A DNA stretch of 64,000 nt from Halostella salina (GTDB lineage: Archaea > Halobacteriota > Halobacteria > Halobacteriales > Natronoarchaeaceae): contig NZ_RCIH01000001.1 in NCBI RefSeq assembly GCF_003675855.1, positions 591,690 through 655,689 of the forward strand, written 5' to 3'. The notes under the pieces are model-generated. The model worked only from the letters and a program-made list of their open reading frames with translations, ran no database searches and was not told the DNA's origin. Below are positions 51,046 through 60,290 of the stretch, in pieces. The number at the start of each line of letters is the position of its first letter. Positions within the stretch are counted from its first letter, which is position 1. Made by a program: the position numbers and the translations under genes.

Positions 51046-51333
51046 CTACCGGGTCAGCGCGGCGACGACGGCGCGGACGGCGACGAACGGTGCGGCGAAC
51101 GCGCCGGCGACCAGCGCGGCCCAGGCGACGACGGTCACGAGGGTGGCGATGCTCCCGAAGGCGGTCAGGTACGTCGCGACGCCCACGGCGGCGAGGACGG
51201 CGACGGTGCCCCCGGCCACCGCGGCCAGGGCGCGCTCGACGATGCGAACGGTCTCGGCGAGGCTGCTCGATGGCGAGTGGACGCGGGCGGAACCGGACGT
51301 GCCGTCTCGGACGGCGGTGTGTTTCGCAGGCAT
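51046..51333 (-). CDS. Two-helix membrane protein of unknown function
   Basis: 95 aa from the ATG at 51333 (98 from a GTG at 51342, which fits a leaderless start behind a TTATACTTT box at about 51371). Two hydrophobic helices, ALAAVAGGTVAVLAAVGVAT and ATLVTVVAWAALVAGAFAAP. No family recognised. Confidence 0.6.
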   Translation of the reverse strand: MPAKHTAVRDGTSGSARVHSPSSSLAETVRIVERALAAVAGGTVAVLAAVGVATYLTAFGSIATLVTVVAWAALVAGAFAAPFVAVRAVVAALTR

Positions 51334-51457
51334 CTGTCTCACATGTGATCGATGGGGCTACAGCTCCTAAAGTATAATCAGAAAAACATTTCTGTACGGC
51401 AGGTTACTGAAATCAGTTTCACCTGCGACGGTCAGCGGCGGGAAGGGACGGCTGTCG

Positions 51458-52408
51458 TCAGGGCCGGGTCGCGGTGTTCGTGGCGGGCGACCGCTCGACC
51501 TCGGTGACGACGAGGGCCTCGTCGACCGTGAGCGTCAGGCGCTCGCCCTCGCACTCGCCCGCCGCCGTCCCCTCCGGGCCGTCGATGGGCACGTCGAGGC
51601 GGATCCGCCAGGGGTCGTCGTCCACGACGGTCGTGTACTCGTCGTCGGTACACCAGTCGAGCGTCCAGAACGGCACCTGGTTCAGGTCGACGCCGTGGTC
51701 GCGGTAGAACGAGACGATCTCCGCGTGGTCGAGCAGCACCTGCCCGACGGAGGTGACGAGCTGGTGGCGACAGCGCTGGCACTCGTGGCGGACGGCGACG
51801 TCGAGGTCGTGGCTGGCGGGGTCGCGTTCGATCGTCGTCTCGACGGTGCCGCTGCACTCCGGGCAGACGCCGTCGGCCATCAGGCAGTGGAGGTGGCGCA
51901 CGCGCTGGTTGAACGCCGCCATCACCTCCTCCGTCGTCCGGCCGTCGAGACCGCCGGGCGGGAACGGATAGTTCGCGTGGGTCCGTGCACACTCCACGCA
52001 GTCGACGACGATGCGCTCGTCCCGGTAGCGGGCGGCGAGCGCGCCGCCGCAGTCGCTGCAGTCGCCCGCGACCTCGAAGGGGTCGATCTCGGGCTGTTCG
52101 TTCAGCGACCCGGCCTGGATGGCGTGGATCACGGCCCAGCCCGCGTGACGGAACGTGTACCCCTCGTCGGTCCGGCGGACGAACTGCCCCCGGAGCTTGT
52201 CGAGGTGGTAGTTGAACTGTGCGCTGTCGCGCATCCCGACCGACTTTCGCAGGTCCGAGAAGCTCACCGGTCGCTCGTCGGCGCGCCAGAGCGCCTCCAG
52301 TATCGAGAGCCGCGTCTCGTTGCCGACGACGGCAAAGGCCTCCGCCGGCGTCATGCAGTCGTCGCAGTCGAGGATGCTCGAATCGCCGGGCTCGCCGGCC
52401 TCGCTCAT
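51458..52408 (-). CDS. ArsR-type HTH regulator with zinc ribbons
   Basis: 316 aa. The N-terminal winged helix (GNETRLSILEALWRADERPVSFSDLRKSVGM...NYHLDKL) is of ArsR type. A CxxCGG-x-CVEC zinc ribbon (CSDCGG ... VDCVEC) and a second pair CPEC ... CQRC form a long middle region, and the acidic C-terminus carries the sensing part. Such regulators control unknown haloarchaeal targets. The ATG at 52408 is divergent from aIF2-gamma. Confidence 0.82.
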   Translation of the reverse strand: MSEAGEPGDSSILDCDDCMTPAEAFAVVGNETRLSILEALWRADERPVSFSDLRKSVGMRDSAQFNYHLDKLRGQFVRRTDEGYTFRHAGWAVIHAIQAGSLNEQPEIDPFEVAGDCSDCGGALAARYRDERIVVDCVECARTHANYPFPPGGLDGRTTEEVMAAFNQRVRHLHCLMADGVCPECSGTVETTIERDPASHDLDVAVRHECQRCRHQLVTSVGQVLLDHAEIVSFYRDHGVDLNQVPFWTLDWCTDDEYTTVVDDDPWRIRLDVPIDGPEGTAAGECEGERLTLTVDEALVVTEVERSPATNTATRP

Positions 52409-52576
52409 GCCCGAGGGATCGGCGGCATCCCCCTAAAGCGTTCGCTCGACTGCGTTTTTGTATTCGAGATTACATGAATCACGACAGCACTGCCGGCAGC
52501 CACGGGCGCGGGCGGCGCTGGTCCCCCTGTTCCGTGGTGACGCCTCCCGGGACGCGATCCCGCACCAGAACAGTAG

Positions 52577-52584
52577 GTTTATCA
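52577..52584 (+). promoter_or_regulatory. TATA box of the aIF2-gamma operon
   Basis: GTTTATCA lies about 48 nt before the ATG at 52629, giving a short leader with the ribosome site AGGAGGT (52619-52625). This is one of few SD-bearing leaders here. Confidence 0.5.
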
Positions 52585-52618
52585 GTCGTTCGTGGCGAAA
52601 CTCTACCAAGATTACTTC

Positions 52619-52625
52619 AGGAGGT
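52619..52625 (+). promoter_or_regulatory. Shine-Dalgarno site of aIF2-gamma
   Basis: AGGAGGT, with a spacing of 3 nt to the ATG at 52629. It decides that start against the open frame extending to 52458. Confidence 0.65.
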
Positions 52626-52628
52626 CAC

Positions 52629-53867
52629 ATGCCAGGAACACACCAACAACCGGAGGTGAACATCGGACTCGTCGGCCACGTCGACCACGGGAAGACAACG
52701 CTCGTGCAGGCGCTTTCCGGCGAGTGGACCGACCAGCATAGCGAGGAGATGAAACGCGGGATCTCCATCCGACTCGGCTACGCCGACGCGACGTTCCGTC
52801 GCTGTCCGGAGGCCGAGGAGCCCGAGGCGTTCACCGTCGAGGAGACGTGCGCCGAACACGACGTGGAGACGGACGTCCTCCGCACCGTCTCCTTCGTCGA
52901 CGCGCCCGGCCACGAGACGCTGATGGCGACGATGCTGTCCGGCGCGGCGATCATGGACGGGGCGGTGCTCGTCGTGAGCGCGACCGACCCGGTGCCCCAG
53001 CCCCAGACCGCCGAACACCTGAGCGCGCTGGACATCATCGGCATCGACAACATCGTCGTCGCCCAGAACAAGGTCGACCTCGTCGACCGCGAGCGGGCCG
53101 AGGAGAACTACCGGGAGATACAGGAGTTCGTCGAGGGCACCGTCGCCGAGGGCGCGCCGATCGTCCCGATCAGCGCCCAGCAGGAGGTCAACGTCGACCT
53201 GCTCATCGACGCCATCGAGCGTGAGATCCCGACGCCCGACCGCGACCCCGACGAGGACGCCCGGATGCACGTCGCCCGGAGCTTCGACATCAACCGCCCC
53301 GGCACCGAGTGGGGCGACCTCACCGGCGGCGTGCTCGGCGGGAGCCTCGTGCAGGGCCGCCTGGGTGCCGACGAGGAGATCGAGGTCCGCCCCGGCCGGG
53401 AGGTCGAGGAGGGCGGCCAGTCCGAATACCAGCCGATCACGACCACGATCCGCTCGCTCCAGGCGGGCGGCGAGACGGTCGACGAGGTGTTCCCCGGCGG
53501 CCTGCTCGGCGTCGGCACCGGACTCGACCCGAGCCTCACGAAGGGCGACGCGCTGGCCGGCCAGCTCGCCGGTCCGCCCGGCTCGCTCCCGCCGACCTGG
53601 GATTCGTTCACCATGGACGTCGACCTGCTCGACCGCGTGGTCGGCGACATGGAGGGCGGCGAGGTCGACGACATCTCGACGGGCGAGCCGCTGATGATGA
53701 CCATCGGCACGGCGACGACCGTCGGCTCCGTGACCAGCGCCCGCGACGACGAGTGCGAGGTCCAGCTGAAGCGACCGGTGTGCGCTCCCGAGGGCGCGAA
53801 GATAGCCATCAACCGCCGCATCGGCGCGCGCTGGCGGCTCATCGGCGTGGGGACGCTCACGGGGTAG
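52629..53867 (+). CDS. eif2g: Translation initiation factor aIF2 gamma subunit
   Basis: 412 aa GTPase that delivers initiator tRNA to the small ribosomal subunit. G motifs: [16 protein letters not shown], and AQNKVDLVD; a zinc-type Cys pair (FRRCPEAEE ... ETCAEHD) lies in the insert. Domains II and III follow ([44 protein letters not shown]). It heads the operon with the PIN gene starting at the next base after the stop. Confidence 0.95.
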   Translation: MPGTHQQPEVNIGLVGHVDHGKTTLVQALSGEWTDQHSEEMKRGISIRLGYADATFRRCPEAEEPEAFTVEETCAEHDVETDVLRTVSFVDAPGHETLMATMLSGAAIMDGAVLVVSATDPVPQPQTAEHLSALDIIGIDNIVVAQNKVDLVDRERAEENYREIQEFVEGTVAEGAPIVPISAQQEVNVDLLIDAIEREIPTPDRDPDEDARMHVARSFDINRPGTEWGDLTGGVLGGSLVQGRLGADEEIEVRPGREVEEGGQSEYQPITTTIRSLQAGGETVDEVFPGGLLGVGTGLDPSLTKGDALAGQLAGPPGSLPPTWDSFTMDVDLLDRVVGDMEGGEVDDISTGEPLMMTIGTATTVGSVTSARDDECEVQLKRPVCAPEGAKIAINRRIGARWRLIGVGTLTG

Positions 53868-54299
53868 ATGACGACCGTCGCCCTCGACACCAACGCGCTC
53901 ATGATGCCCGTCGAACTCGACGTGCGGCTGTTCGACGAACTCGACCGGGTGCTCGGCGGTCCGCGACGGATCCCCGCCGAGGACGGCGAGGAACCGCGAC
54001 CCGGCGGCTACGAGGCCGTCGCGCCGCAGGCCGTCGCCGAGGAGCTCCGGAAGCTCTCGGACACCGGCGGCGAGGAGGGCATCGCGGCCAGCGTCGGACA
54101 CGACCTGGCGACGGACCGCTGTCTGCTCGTCGACACCGAAGCATCGTACGCCGACGACGCCATCGTCGAACTCGCCCGCGAGGGCACCGCCGACTACGTC
54201 GTCACGAACGACCGGCCCCTGCGGGACCGCGTGCTCGACGCGGACGTGCCAGTAATTGGTTTAAGGGGCAAGCACAAACTCGCAGTCACTCAACCATAA
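53868..54299 (+). CDS. PIN-domain RNase, Fcf1/Utp23-like
   Basis: 143 aa PIN domain. Catalytic acids lie in VALDTNALMMP, YADDAIVELAR and VTNDRPLRDRVLDA. Its position directly after aIF2-gamma and before rpoE1 is conserved in archaea, where it resembles Fcf1/Utp23 involved in rRNA processing. It begins at the base after the preceding stop, implying coupling. Confidence 0.85.
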   Translation: MTTVALDTNALMMPVELDVRLFDELDRVLGGPRRIPAEDGEEPRPGGYEAVAPQAVAEELRKLSDTGGEEGIAASVGHDLATDRCLLVDTEASYADDAIVELAREGTADYVVTNDRPLRDRVLDADVPVIGLRGKHKLAVTQP

Positions 54300-54302
54300 T
54301 CC

Positions 54303-54872
54303 ATGTACAAACGGGTCAGGCTCAAGGACACCGTCGAAGTGCCGCCGGAGGAACTCGCAGACGTAACGCCACAGCTAGTCAAACGACTCCTGCAGGACAA
54401 ACTGGAGGGTCGGATGGACGAGGAGGTGGGCAGCGTCGTCAGCGTCGTCAACGTCCACGACATCGGCGAGGGGAGCGTTCTCCCGAACCGTCCGGGGGTG
54501 TACTACGAGGCGGAGTTCGACGCCGTCACGTACGACCCCCAGATGCAGGAGGTCGTCGACGGCAACGTCGTCGAGGTCGTGGAGTTCGGCGCGTTCGTCG
54601 GGATCGGTCCCGTCGACGGGCTGCTCCACGTCTCCCAGATCTCCGACGAGTTCCTCGCGTACGACAGCGAGAACCAGACGCTCGCGTCGAACGAGTCCAA
54701 CCGTCGGCTCACCGTCGAGGACGCCGTTCGCGCCCGCATCGTCACGAAAAGCATCGACGAGCGCAACCCCCGGGACAGCAAGATCGGGCTGACCGCGAAG
54801 CAGGTCGGTCTCGGCAAGCACGGCTGGCTCGAGGAGGACCGCCAGCAGCGTCAGGCGACGACGGGTGAGTGA
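54303..54872 (+). CDS. rpoE1: DNA-directed RNA polymerase subunit Rpo7 (RpoE')
   Basis: 189 aa. The N-terminal RNP-like domain (MYKRVRLKDTVEVPPEEL, VVNVHDIGEGSVLPNRPG-Y) precedes an S1/OB domain (VVDGNVVEVVEFGAFVGIG with DGLLHVSQIS). With Rpo4 it forms the stalk that binds nascent RNA. It starts 3 nt after the PIN gene stop and is overlapped closely by spt4. Confidence 0.93.
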   Translation: MYKRVRLKDTVEVPPEELADVTPQLVKRLLQDKLEGRMDEEVGSVVSVVNVHDIGEGSVLPNRPGVYYEAEFDAVTYDPQMQEVVDGNVVEVVEFGAFVGIGPVDGLLHVSQISDEFLAYDSENQTLASNESNRRLTVEDAVRARIVTKSIDERNPRDSKIGLTAKQVGLGKHGWLEEDRQQRQATTGE

Positions 54873-54874
54873 GC

Positions 54875-55072
54875 ATGGCCGAGGACCGCCTCGTCTGCCG
54901 CGAGTGCCACCGCGTCGTCGAACCGAACGTGGAGACCTGCCCCTCGTGTGGCTCCAGCAGCCTCACCGAGGACTGGGCCGGCTACGTGTACATCGCCCAT
55001 CCCGAGGAGAGCCAGATCGCCGAGGAGATGGAAGTCACCGAGCCGGGCGCGTACGCCCTGAAGGTCCGCTAG
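54875..55072 (+). CDS. spt4: Transcription elongation factor Spt4 (RpoE'')
   Basis: 65 aa. The zinc site appears as CRECH and CPSCGS, followed by GYVYIAHPEESQIAEEM. Spt4 stabilises Spt5 and RNA polymerase for processive transcription. The ATG at 54875 is preferred; an in-frame GTG at 54869 overlaps the rpoE1 stop. Confidence 0.92.
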   Translation: MAEDRLVCRECHRVVEPNVETCPSCGSSSLTEDWAGYVYIAHPEESQIAEEMEVTEPGAYALKVR

Positions 55073-55073
55073 C

Positions 55074-55619
55074 GTGACGGCCGACGAGTCCGACCCGATC
55101 CTGCGGCTCCCGGACGACCTCCGCGGCGCGTTCAAGGACCCGTTCGGCCCCGTCGAGACCGACCCGGAGCGCGTCCTCGCGGACGTGACCGGGCCGCTCG
55201 TCACCGTCGGCGACATCGTCACCTACCACTTCGAACGCGTCGGCCGCACCCCGGATGTCGCCGTCGTCGACGGCCGCACGAAGCGCGAGGCCGTCGACCG
55301 CGAGGTCAGCGAGACGATCCGCGAGGAGCACACGGTCACGGTCGACAACCCCGCCGCAACGCTGACCGAGGCCCTGCTCGTCGCGCTCCGGGACGCCATC
55401 GCGGCCGACCGCCCGACGACCATCGTCGTCGACGGCGAGGAGGACCTGGCGACCTTGCCGGCGGTCGTCGTCGCCCCTGACGGCGCGAGCGTCGTCTACG
55501 GCCAGCCGGACGCCGGGATGGTCCACATCCGCGTCGACGACGACACGCGGGCGGAGTTTTCCGACCTGCTCGGGCGGATGGACGGCGACGGCGAGCGGGC
55601 GCTGGAACTGCTGGCGTAG
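55074..55619 (+). CDS. GTP-dependent dephospho-CoA kinase
   Basis: 181 aa of the DUF359 family, the archaeal GTP-dependent enzyme for the last step of CoA synthesis. Seen: LITVGDIV-type LVTVGDIVTYHF, VVDGRTKRE, TVDNPAATLT, and VVDGEEDLATLPAVVVAPDGASVVYGQPD-G. GTG start 1 nt after the spt4 stop region. It belongs to the same conserved operon. Confidence 0.88.
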   Translation: MTADESDPILRLPDDLRGAFKDPFGPVETDPERVLADVTGPLVTVGDIVTYHFERVGRTPDVAVVDGRTKREAVDREVSETIREEHTVTVDNPAATLTEALLVALRDAIAADRPTTIVVDGEEDLATLPAVVVAPDGASVVYGQPDAGMVHIRVDDDTRAEFSDLLGRMDGDGERALELLA

Positions 55620-55732
55620 CGACTTTCCCGTTCGGTCCGGGTTCGGAATCAAGCCCAACCACCCCCGGAGAAACGAATTTATAGTTGCTGCAAAGGTTTG
55701 GCAATAATTGACCGTACTTCTAACTCTTGGCC

Positions 55733-55746
55733 AAAAATTATAATAA
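55733..55746 (+). promoter_or_regulatory. AT-rich promoter element for the inserted lipoprotein gene
   Basis: AAAATTATAATAAC lies about 29 nt before the ATG at 55770. The whole 55676-55768 stretch is unusually AT-rich for this genome. Confidence 0.5.
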
Positions 55747-55769
55747 CTCTGAATATATTCTGTACTCCG

Positions 55770-56150
55770 ATGCAACGACGACAGTATCTCGGCGCGGCGA
55801 CGACGACGGCGGCCGCCGGGCTGGCCGGCTGCATGGACCTGGGGATCCTCGGGGGCAACGGACCGGCGGCCGTCGTCGAGCAGTTCTACCAGGCGCTCGA
55901 CGACGGCGACCGGGGGACCGCGAACGACCTCATCCACTCGGAGTCGCCGCAGGGCGAGATCGGCGAACAGGAGATGGCACAGTTCGAGAGCTACGACATC
56001 ACGGTCGAGAGTACGGAAGTCCTCGACGAGTCGGACGACACGGCCGAGGTCGAGGTCGAACTGACGCTCGAAGCCGACGGCGAATCGTCGACAAACACGA
56101 TGACCGTCGAACTCCGGACCGAGGGCGGCGACTGGAAGGTGTACCAGTAG
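55770..56150 (+). CDS. Tat lipoprotein of unknown function
   Basis: 126 aa. RRQYLGAATTTAAAGLAGC is a Tat signal with lipobox Cys about residue 21. The mature domain VVEQFYQALDDGDRGTAND and VELRTEGGDWKVYQ resembles an NTF2-like/DUF4878 fold and the 168-aa lipoprotein at 36296-36802. It sits between the CoA-kinase gene and rps24e, splitting an otherwise standard archaeal order. Function unknown. Confidence 0.8.
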   Translation: MQRRQYLGAATTTAAAGLAGCMDLGILGGNGPAAVVEQFYQALDDGDRGTANDLIHSESPQGEIGEQEMAQFESYDITVESTEVLDESDDTAEVEVELTLEADGESSTNTMTVELRTEGGDWKVYQ

Positions 56151-56219
56151 CTGTCGGGCGATCCAGCCCGTTTAGCGGATCCCGTTGGTGTAGCATCCGC
56201 GAGCGAAGCGAGCGGTTCA

Positions 56220-56254
56220 CCGGGCGCGACCGGCAGGGAGCGCCCGGCCTTTTT
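56220..56254 (+). terminator. Stem-loop with T-run after the 126-aa lipoprotein gene
   Basis: An 8-bp perfect stem (CCGGGCGC and GCGCCCGG) with a 12-nt loop is followed by CCTTTTT. It is a plausible terminator closing the inserted lipoprotein transcript ahead of rps24e. Confidence 0.55.
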
Positions 56255-56364
56255 GATCGACCTTTCTGCCGGGAGTGGTCGCCGTGGGCGACCCGAACGG
56301 GAAAAAGGTCGTTCGAAATCCTTTTACCCGTTTCGCGGAGAAGTAGTAGGTAACTGATCACGCC

Positions 56365-56679
56365 ATGGATGTCGACATCATCGACGAGGACGAGAACCCG
56401 ATGTTGCACCGGACCGACGTCACGTTCGAACTGACCCACGACGAGGCCACCCCCTCCCGGCTCTCCGTCCGCGACAGCCTCGCGGCGAAGCTGAACAAGG
56501 ACGCCGAGGAGGTCGTCGTCCGCAAGCTCGACACGAAGTTCGGGATGCGGAAGACGGTCGGCGAGGCGAAGGTGTACGAGACCGCCGACCACGCCCGCGA
56601 CGTCGAGCAGGACTACATGCTCGAACGGAACAAGATCGTCGCCGACGAGGACGCAGCCGAGGAGGCGGAGGAGGCGTAA
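56365..56679 (+). CDS. rps24e: Ribosomal protein S24e
   Basis: 104 aa. Matches eS24: [41 protein letters not shown] and GEAKVYE, ending in an acidic tail [10 protein letters not shown] typical of haloarchaea. An ATCCTTTTACCC box lies about 43 nt upstream. rps27ae follows after 1 nt. Confidence 0.93.
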   Translation: MDVDIIDEDENPMLHRTDVTFELTHDEATPSRLSVRDSLAAKLNKDAEEVVVRKLDTKFGMRKTVGEAKVYETADHARDVEQDYMLERNKIVADEDAAEEAEEA

Positions 56680-56680
56680 G

Positions 56681-56815
56681 ATGGCCCGACACGAACTCTA
56701 CGAGGACGACGGCACGAGCGAACGCGAGATGTGCCCGCGCTGTGGCGACACGTTCCTCGCCGACCACGGCGACCGCCTGCACTGCGGTCGCTGTGACTAC
56801 ACCGAGTGGGAGTGA
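56681..56815 (+). CDS. rps27ae: Ribosomal protein S27ae
   Basis: 44 aa, zinc protein of the small subunit: [21 protein letters not shown]. It starts 1 nt after the rps24e stop. The kae1-bud32 gene begins 61 nt later. Confidence 0.93.
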   Translation: MARHELYEDDGTSEREMCPRCGDTFLADHGDRLHCGRCDYTEWE

Positions 56816-56876
56816 GGCCGATGCGACCGCGCTCACGCGCGGCGCATCGTGATTACCCGTCTTCCGACCATCACCC

Positions 56877-58460
56877 GTGAGTAGCGACACCCGCGTGCTC
56901 GGCATCGAGGGGACCGCCTGGGCGGCCAGCGCCGCGGTCCACGACGCCGGGGACGGGACGACTCACATCGAGACCGACGCCTACCAGCCCGAGAGCGGCG
57001 GCATCGACCCGAGCGAGGCGGCCGAGCACATGGCCAAGTCGATCCCCGAGGTGATCGAGCGGGCGCTTTCCCACGCCGAGGGCCCCATCGACGCCGTCGC
57101 GTTCTCCCGCGGGCCGGGGCTGGGACCGTGCTTGCGGACCGTCGGGACCGCCGCCCGCACGCTCGCCCAGTCGCTCGACGTGCCGCTGGTCGGCGTCAAC
57201 CACATGGTCGCCCACCTAGAGATCGGCCGCCACCAGTCGGGCTTCGATTCGCCGGTCTGCCTGAACGCCAGCGGCGCGAACGCCCACGTCCTGGGCTTTC
57301 ACAACGGTCGGTACCGCGTGCTCGGCGAGACGATGGACACCGGCGTCGGCAACGCCATCGACAAGTTCACTCGCCATCTCGGCTGGTCCCACCCCGGCGG
57401 ACCGAAGGTCGAACAGCGCGCGGAAGGCGGCGAGTACATCGACCTGCCCTACGTCGTGAAGGGGATGGACTTCTCCTTTTCCGGGATCATGAGCGCAGCG
57501 AAGCAGGCAGTCGACGACGACGTGCCGGTCGAGGACGTCTGTTTCTCGCTGCAGGAGAACGTGTTCGCGATGCTGACCGAGGTCGCGGAGCGCGCGCTCT
57601 CCCTGACCGGCAGCGACGAACTCGTGCTCGGCGGCGGCGTCGGGCAGAACGACCGCTTGCGGGCGATGCTCGCCGAGATGTGCGAGGCACGCGGCGCGAA
57701 GTTCTACGCCCCCGAGCCGCGATTCCTCCGGGACAACGCCGGGATGATCGCGACCCTCGGCGCGACGATGTACGAGGCCGGCGACACGATCGCCGTCGAG
57801 GACTCCCGGGTGCTGCCGGACTTCCGCCCGGACCAGGTGCCGGTGACGTGGCGCGCCGACGAGAGCGTCCGCCGCCGGCCGCCGGAGGGCCGCGAGCGAC
57901 AGGGCGCGGAGGCCGTCGTCGAAGTCGGCTCCGCGCGGACGACCAAGCGCCGCGTCCCGAAGCCGTACCGCCACGGCGACCTCGATGACCGCCTCCGTCG
58001 GGACCGGACGGTGCTGGAGGCCCGGCTCACGAGCGCGGCGCGGCGACAGGGCGTCCCGACGCCGGTCGTCCGCGACGTGGACCTCCGGGAGGGGACGCTC
58101 GCCCTGGAGACGGTCGGCGACGCCGACCTCGGCGCGGCGCTCTCGGCGGCCCGCGTCCGCGACGTGGGCCGTCACCTCGCGGCGCTCCACGGCGCGGGGT
58201 TCGTCCACGGCGACCCGACGACCCGGAACGTCCGCGTCGCCGACGACCGAACGTACCTCATCGACTTCGGCCTGGGCTACTACACCGATGACGCCGAGGA
58301 CTACGCAATGGACCTGCACGTGTTCGAGCAGAGCCTCGACGGCACCGCCGACGACCCCGGCCCGCTCCGCGAGGCGTTCGAGGCGGCGTACGCCGACCGC
58401 GGCGACGACGCCGTTCTCGACCGGCTGCGGGCGGTCGAGGGGCGCGGGCGGTACCAGTAG
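56877..58460 (+). CDS. kae1-bud32: Bifunctional tRNA threonylcarbamoyladenosine protein Kae1-Bud32
   Basis: 527 aa with a GTG start. Residues about 1-330 are Kae1 (OSGEP), with the metal motif HMVAH and ASGANAHVLG, MDFSFSGIM and LGGGVGQNDRL; it transfers threonylcarbamoyl to A37 of ANN-decoding tRNAs. Residues about 340-527 are the Bud32/PRPK kinase (FVHGDPTTRNV, YLIDFGLGYYT, and the DYAMDLHVFEQSLDGT segment). The fusion is typical of haloarchaea. Cgi121 and Pcc1 are not adjacent. Confidence 0.95.
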   Translation: MSSDTRVLGIEGTAWAASAAVHDAGDGTTHIETDAYQPESGGIDPSEAAEHMAKSIPEVIERALSHAEGPIDAVAFSRGPGLGPCLRTVGTAARTLAQSLDVPLVGVNHMVAHLEIGRHQSGFDSPVCLNASGANAHVLGFHNGRYRVLGETMDTGVGNAIDKFTRHLGWSHPGGPKVEQRAEGGEYIDLPYVVKGMDFSFSGIMSAAKQAVDDDVPVEDVCFSLQENVFAMLTEVAERALSLTGSDELVLGGGVGQNDRLRAMLAEMCEARGAKFYAPEPRFLRDNAGMIATLGATMYEAGDTIAVEDSRVLPDFRPDQVPVTWRADESVRRRPPEGRERQGAEAVVEVGSARTTKRRVPKPYRHGDLDDRLRRDRTVLEARLTSAARRQGVPTPVVRDVDLREGTLALETVGDADLGAALSAARVRDVGRHLAALHGAGFVHGDPTTRNVRVADDRTYLIDFGLGYYTDDAEDYAMDLHVFEQSLDGTADDPGPLREAFEAAYADRGDDAVLDRLRAVEGRGRYQ

Positions 58461-58528
58461 CCCCACGGACCCGTGTGACGGACGGCCGGACGACAACGTT
58501 CATGTTCGTGACCGTCGTAACGTCTCGT

Positions 58529-58801
58529 ATGGCCGACAAACCGAAGTCAGGCGAACTCCTCGGCGTGCCGTACAACTTCGAGCGACCAAGCGTCCGCCGC
58601 CTGCTGTCCTCCTACTGGCAGCCCGGCGAGGGGATGCTGGTCGAGAAGCCCTTCGGCATCGGGTACACGCTCAACCTCGCCAACTGGCGCTCGTGGATCG
58701 TCCTCGGCCTCGCCGGCGTCCTCCTGTGGAACGAGCAGGGCGGCGACGCCGACGACGAGGACGCGGAGGACGACGAACCGGTCGAAGTCGTTGTGGACTA
58801 A
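58529..58801 (+). CDS. DUF5808-like small membrane protein
   Basis: 90 aa. LLGVPYNFERPSVRRLLSSY and KPFGIGYTLNLANWRSW are characteristic of the DUF5808 group; one hydrophobic helix (SWIVLGLAGVLLW) precedes an acidic tail (DADDEDAEDDEPVE). The start at 58529 is preferred over an open frame reaching 58475 because the conserved part begins there. Function unknown. Confidence 0.78.
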   Translation: MADKPKSGELLGVPYNFERPSVRRLLSSYWQPGEGMLVEKPFGIGYTLNLANWRSWIVLGLAGVLLWNEQGGDADDEDAEDDEPVEVVVD

Positions 58802-59110
58802 AGACGACCTTTTGCGCTGCGGTCGCGCGCCGACGGCGCGCTCCCTCGGCAAAAGCTCGACCAAAATCACGGCGTCACCGCCTCAGTCGCCTCGCTCCCT
58901 CGACGGTTCCTTGGACCGCGAGCGCCGCCGGCGCTCGCGGGTGCTATCCTCGCTTACAGCCTGCCCTCCCCCGGACGCTCGCCCGCGGCGCGTCGGAGCG
59001 CCACGCGCTCGCGCTGGCCCTCCGGGGATGGTGGTTCCGGTTCCGCCCACGACGGCCGACGCCGACTGTGGACCGACGGCTATTTTCCCGCGCGGTCCGG
59101 CCAGTCGGGT
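58802..59110. other. 309-bp gap holding a strong hairpin and no gene
   Basis: Contains an 11-bp perfect stem with 3-nt loop at 58916-58940 (CCGCGAGCGCC and its complement) and a smaller GCGCGCC/GGCGCGC pair near 58826. The GGCTATTTTCCC box near 59084 serves the next gene. I see no protein gene, and an RNA gene cannot be confirmed. Confidence 0.55.
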
Positions 59111-59644
59111 ATGATACGCTTCGTGACGAGCAACGAGGGGAAGGTCAGCGAGGCCCGCGAGTACCTCGACGAGTCGGTCGAGCAGGTGCCGTACGACTAC
59201 ACCGAGATCCAGGGCGAATTGGCCGAGATCGCACGGTACGGCGCTCGCGAGACGTTCGCGGAGTCCGAGAGCGACGAGCCGGTGCTGGTCGACGACACCG
59301 GCCTGTTCGTCGAGGCGCTCGACGGCTTCCCGGGCGCGTACTCCGCGTTCGTCGAGGACACCCTCGGCGTCGAGCGCATCCCGACGCTCGTCGCGGACGA
59401 GGAGAACGACCGCGCCGCGTTCCGGACGGTGCTGGCGTACCACGACGGCGAGACGACCGAGACGTTCGAGGGGAGCGTCCGCGGTCGCATCGTCGCGCCC
59501 CGCGGCGACCGCGGGTTCGGCTACGACCCGGTGTTCGAACACGACGGCCGGACGTTCGCCGAGATGAGCATGGCCGAGAAGAACGCCATCTCCCACCGCG
59601 GGCGGGCGCTGGAGCGCTTCGCCGACTGGCTCGCGGAGCGGTGA
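59111..59644 (+). CDS. rdgB: Non-canonical purine NTP pyrophosphatase (ITPase/RdgB)
   Basis: 177 aa. The start [15 protein letters not shown] is the RdgB/HAM1 signature loop; [19 protein letters not shown] and GFGYDPVF with [14 protein letters not shown] complete it. The enzyme removes dITP/XTP from the nucleotide pool. A TATTTTCCC box about 27 nt before the ATG supports the start. Confidence 0.93.
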   Translation: MIRFVTSNEGKVSEAREYLDESVEQVPYDYTEIQGELAEIARYGARETFAESESDEPVLVDDTGLFVEALDGFPGAYSAFVEDTLGVERIPTLVADEENDRAAFRTVLAYHDGETTETFEGSVRGRIVAPRGDRGFGYDPVFEHDGRTFAEMSMAEKNAISHRGRALERFADWLAER

Positions 59645-59690
59645 CCGCTCCCGACCAGTAGACTTTTCCTCCGAGTTGCGAACGTCCTGC

Positions 59691-60290
59691 ATGGAGAAAC
59701 TCCTGCGGTCCCTCCACGAGGCCCCGATCATCGAGAAGGAGGGCGGCTACGAGTATCTGGTCCACCCGATCAGCAACTGCGTCCCGATGCTCGACCCGGC
59801 GCTGCTCCGGGAGGTCGTCAACGGGATCATCCGGAAGGCGGATCTGGCGGACGTCGACAAGATCGTCACGCCGGCCGCGATGGGGATCCACATCAGCACC
59901 GCCGTCTCGCTGATGACCGACATCCCGCTCGTGGTCATCCGGAAGCGTCAGTACGGCCTCGACGGCGAGGTCGCGCTGTTCCAGGAGACCGGGTACTCCG
60001 AGTCCGAGATGTACATCAACGACGTCGACGAGGGCGACCGGGTCCTCGTCCTCGACGACATCCTCTCGACCGGCGGCACGCTGCGAGCGATCGTCGAGGC
60101 ACTCGACGACGACATCGGGGCCGAGATCGCCGACGTGGTGGTCGTCTTCAGGAAGGTCGGCGGCGAGAACGCGCTGGCGGGGAGCGGCCACGAGGCGAAG
60201 ACGCTCGTCAACCTCAGAGTGGAAGACGGCGAGGTGGTCGTCGTCGACCCGGACGGCGACGGCGAGGAGTGGGCTGCGTCGGCGACTTAG
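59691..60290 (+). CDS. hpt: Hypoxanthine/adenine phosphoribosyltransferase-like protein
   Basis: 199 aa. The PRPP-binding motif [14 protein letters not shown] is complete, and a long N-terminal hood ([21 protein letters not shown]) and [10 protein letters not shown] place it with archaeal HPRT/APRT-like salvage enzymes. The base specificity is not certain from sequence. It follows the ITPase gene after 46 nt with a GACTTTTCC box, so it has its own promoter. Confidence 0.88.
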   Translation: MEKLLRSLHEAPIIEKEGGYEYLVHPISNCVPMLDPALLREVVNGIIRKADLADVDKIVTPAAMGIHISTAVSLMTDIPLVVIRKRQYGLDGEVALFQETGYSESEMYINDVDEGDRVLVLDDILSTGGTLRAIVEALDDDIGAEIADVVVVFRKVGGENALAGSGHEAKTLVNLRVEDGEVVVVDPDGDGEEWAASAT

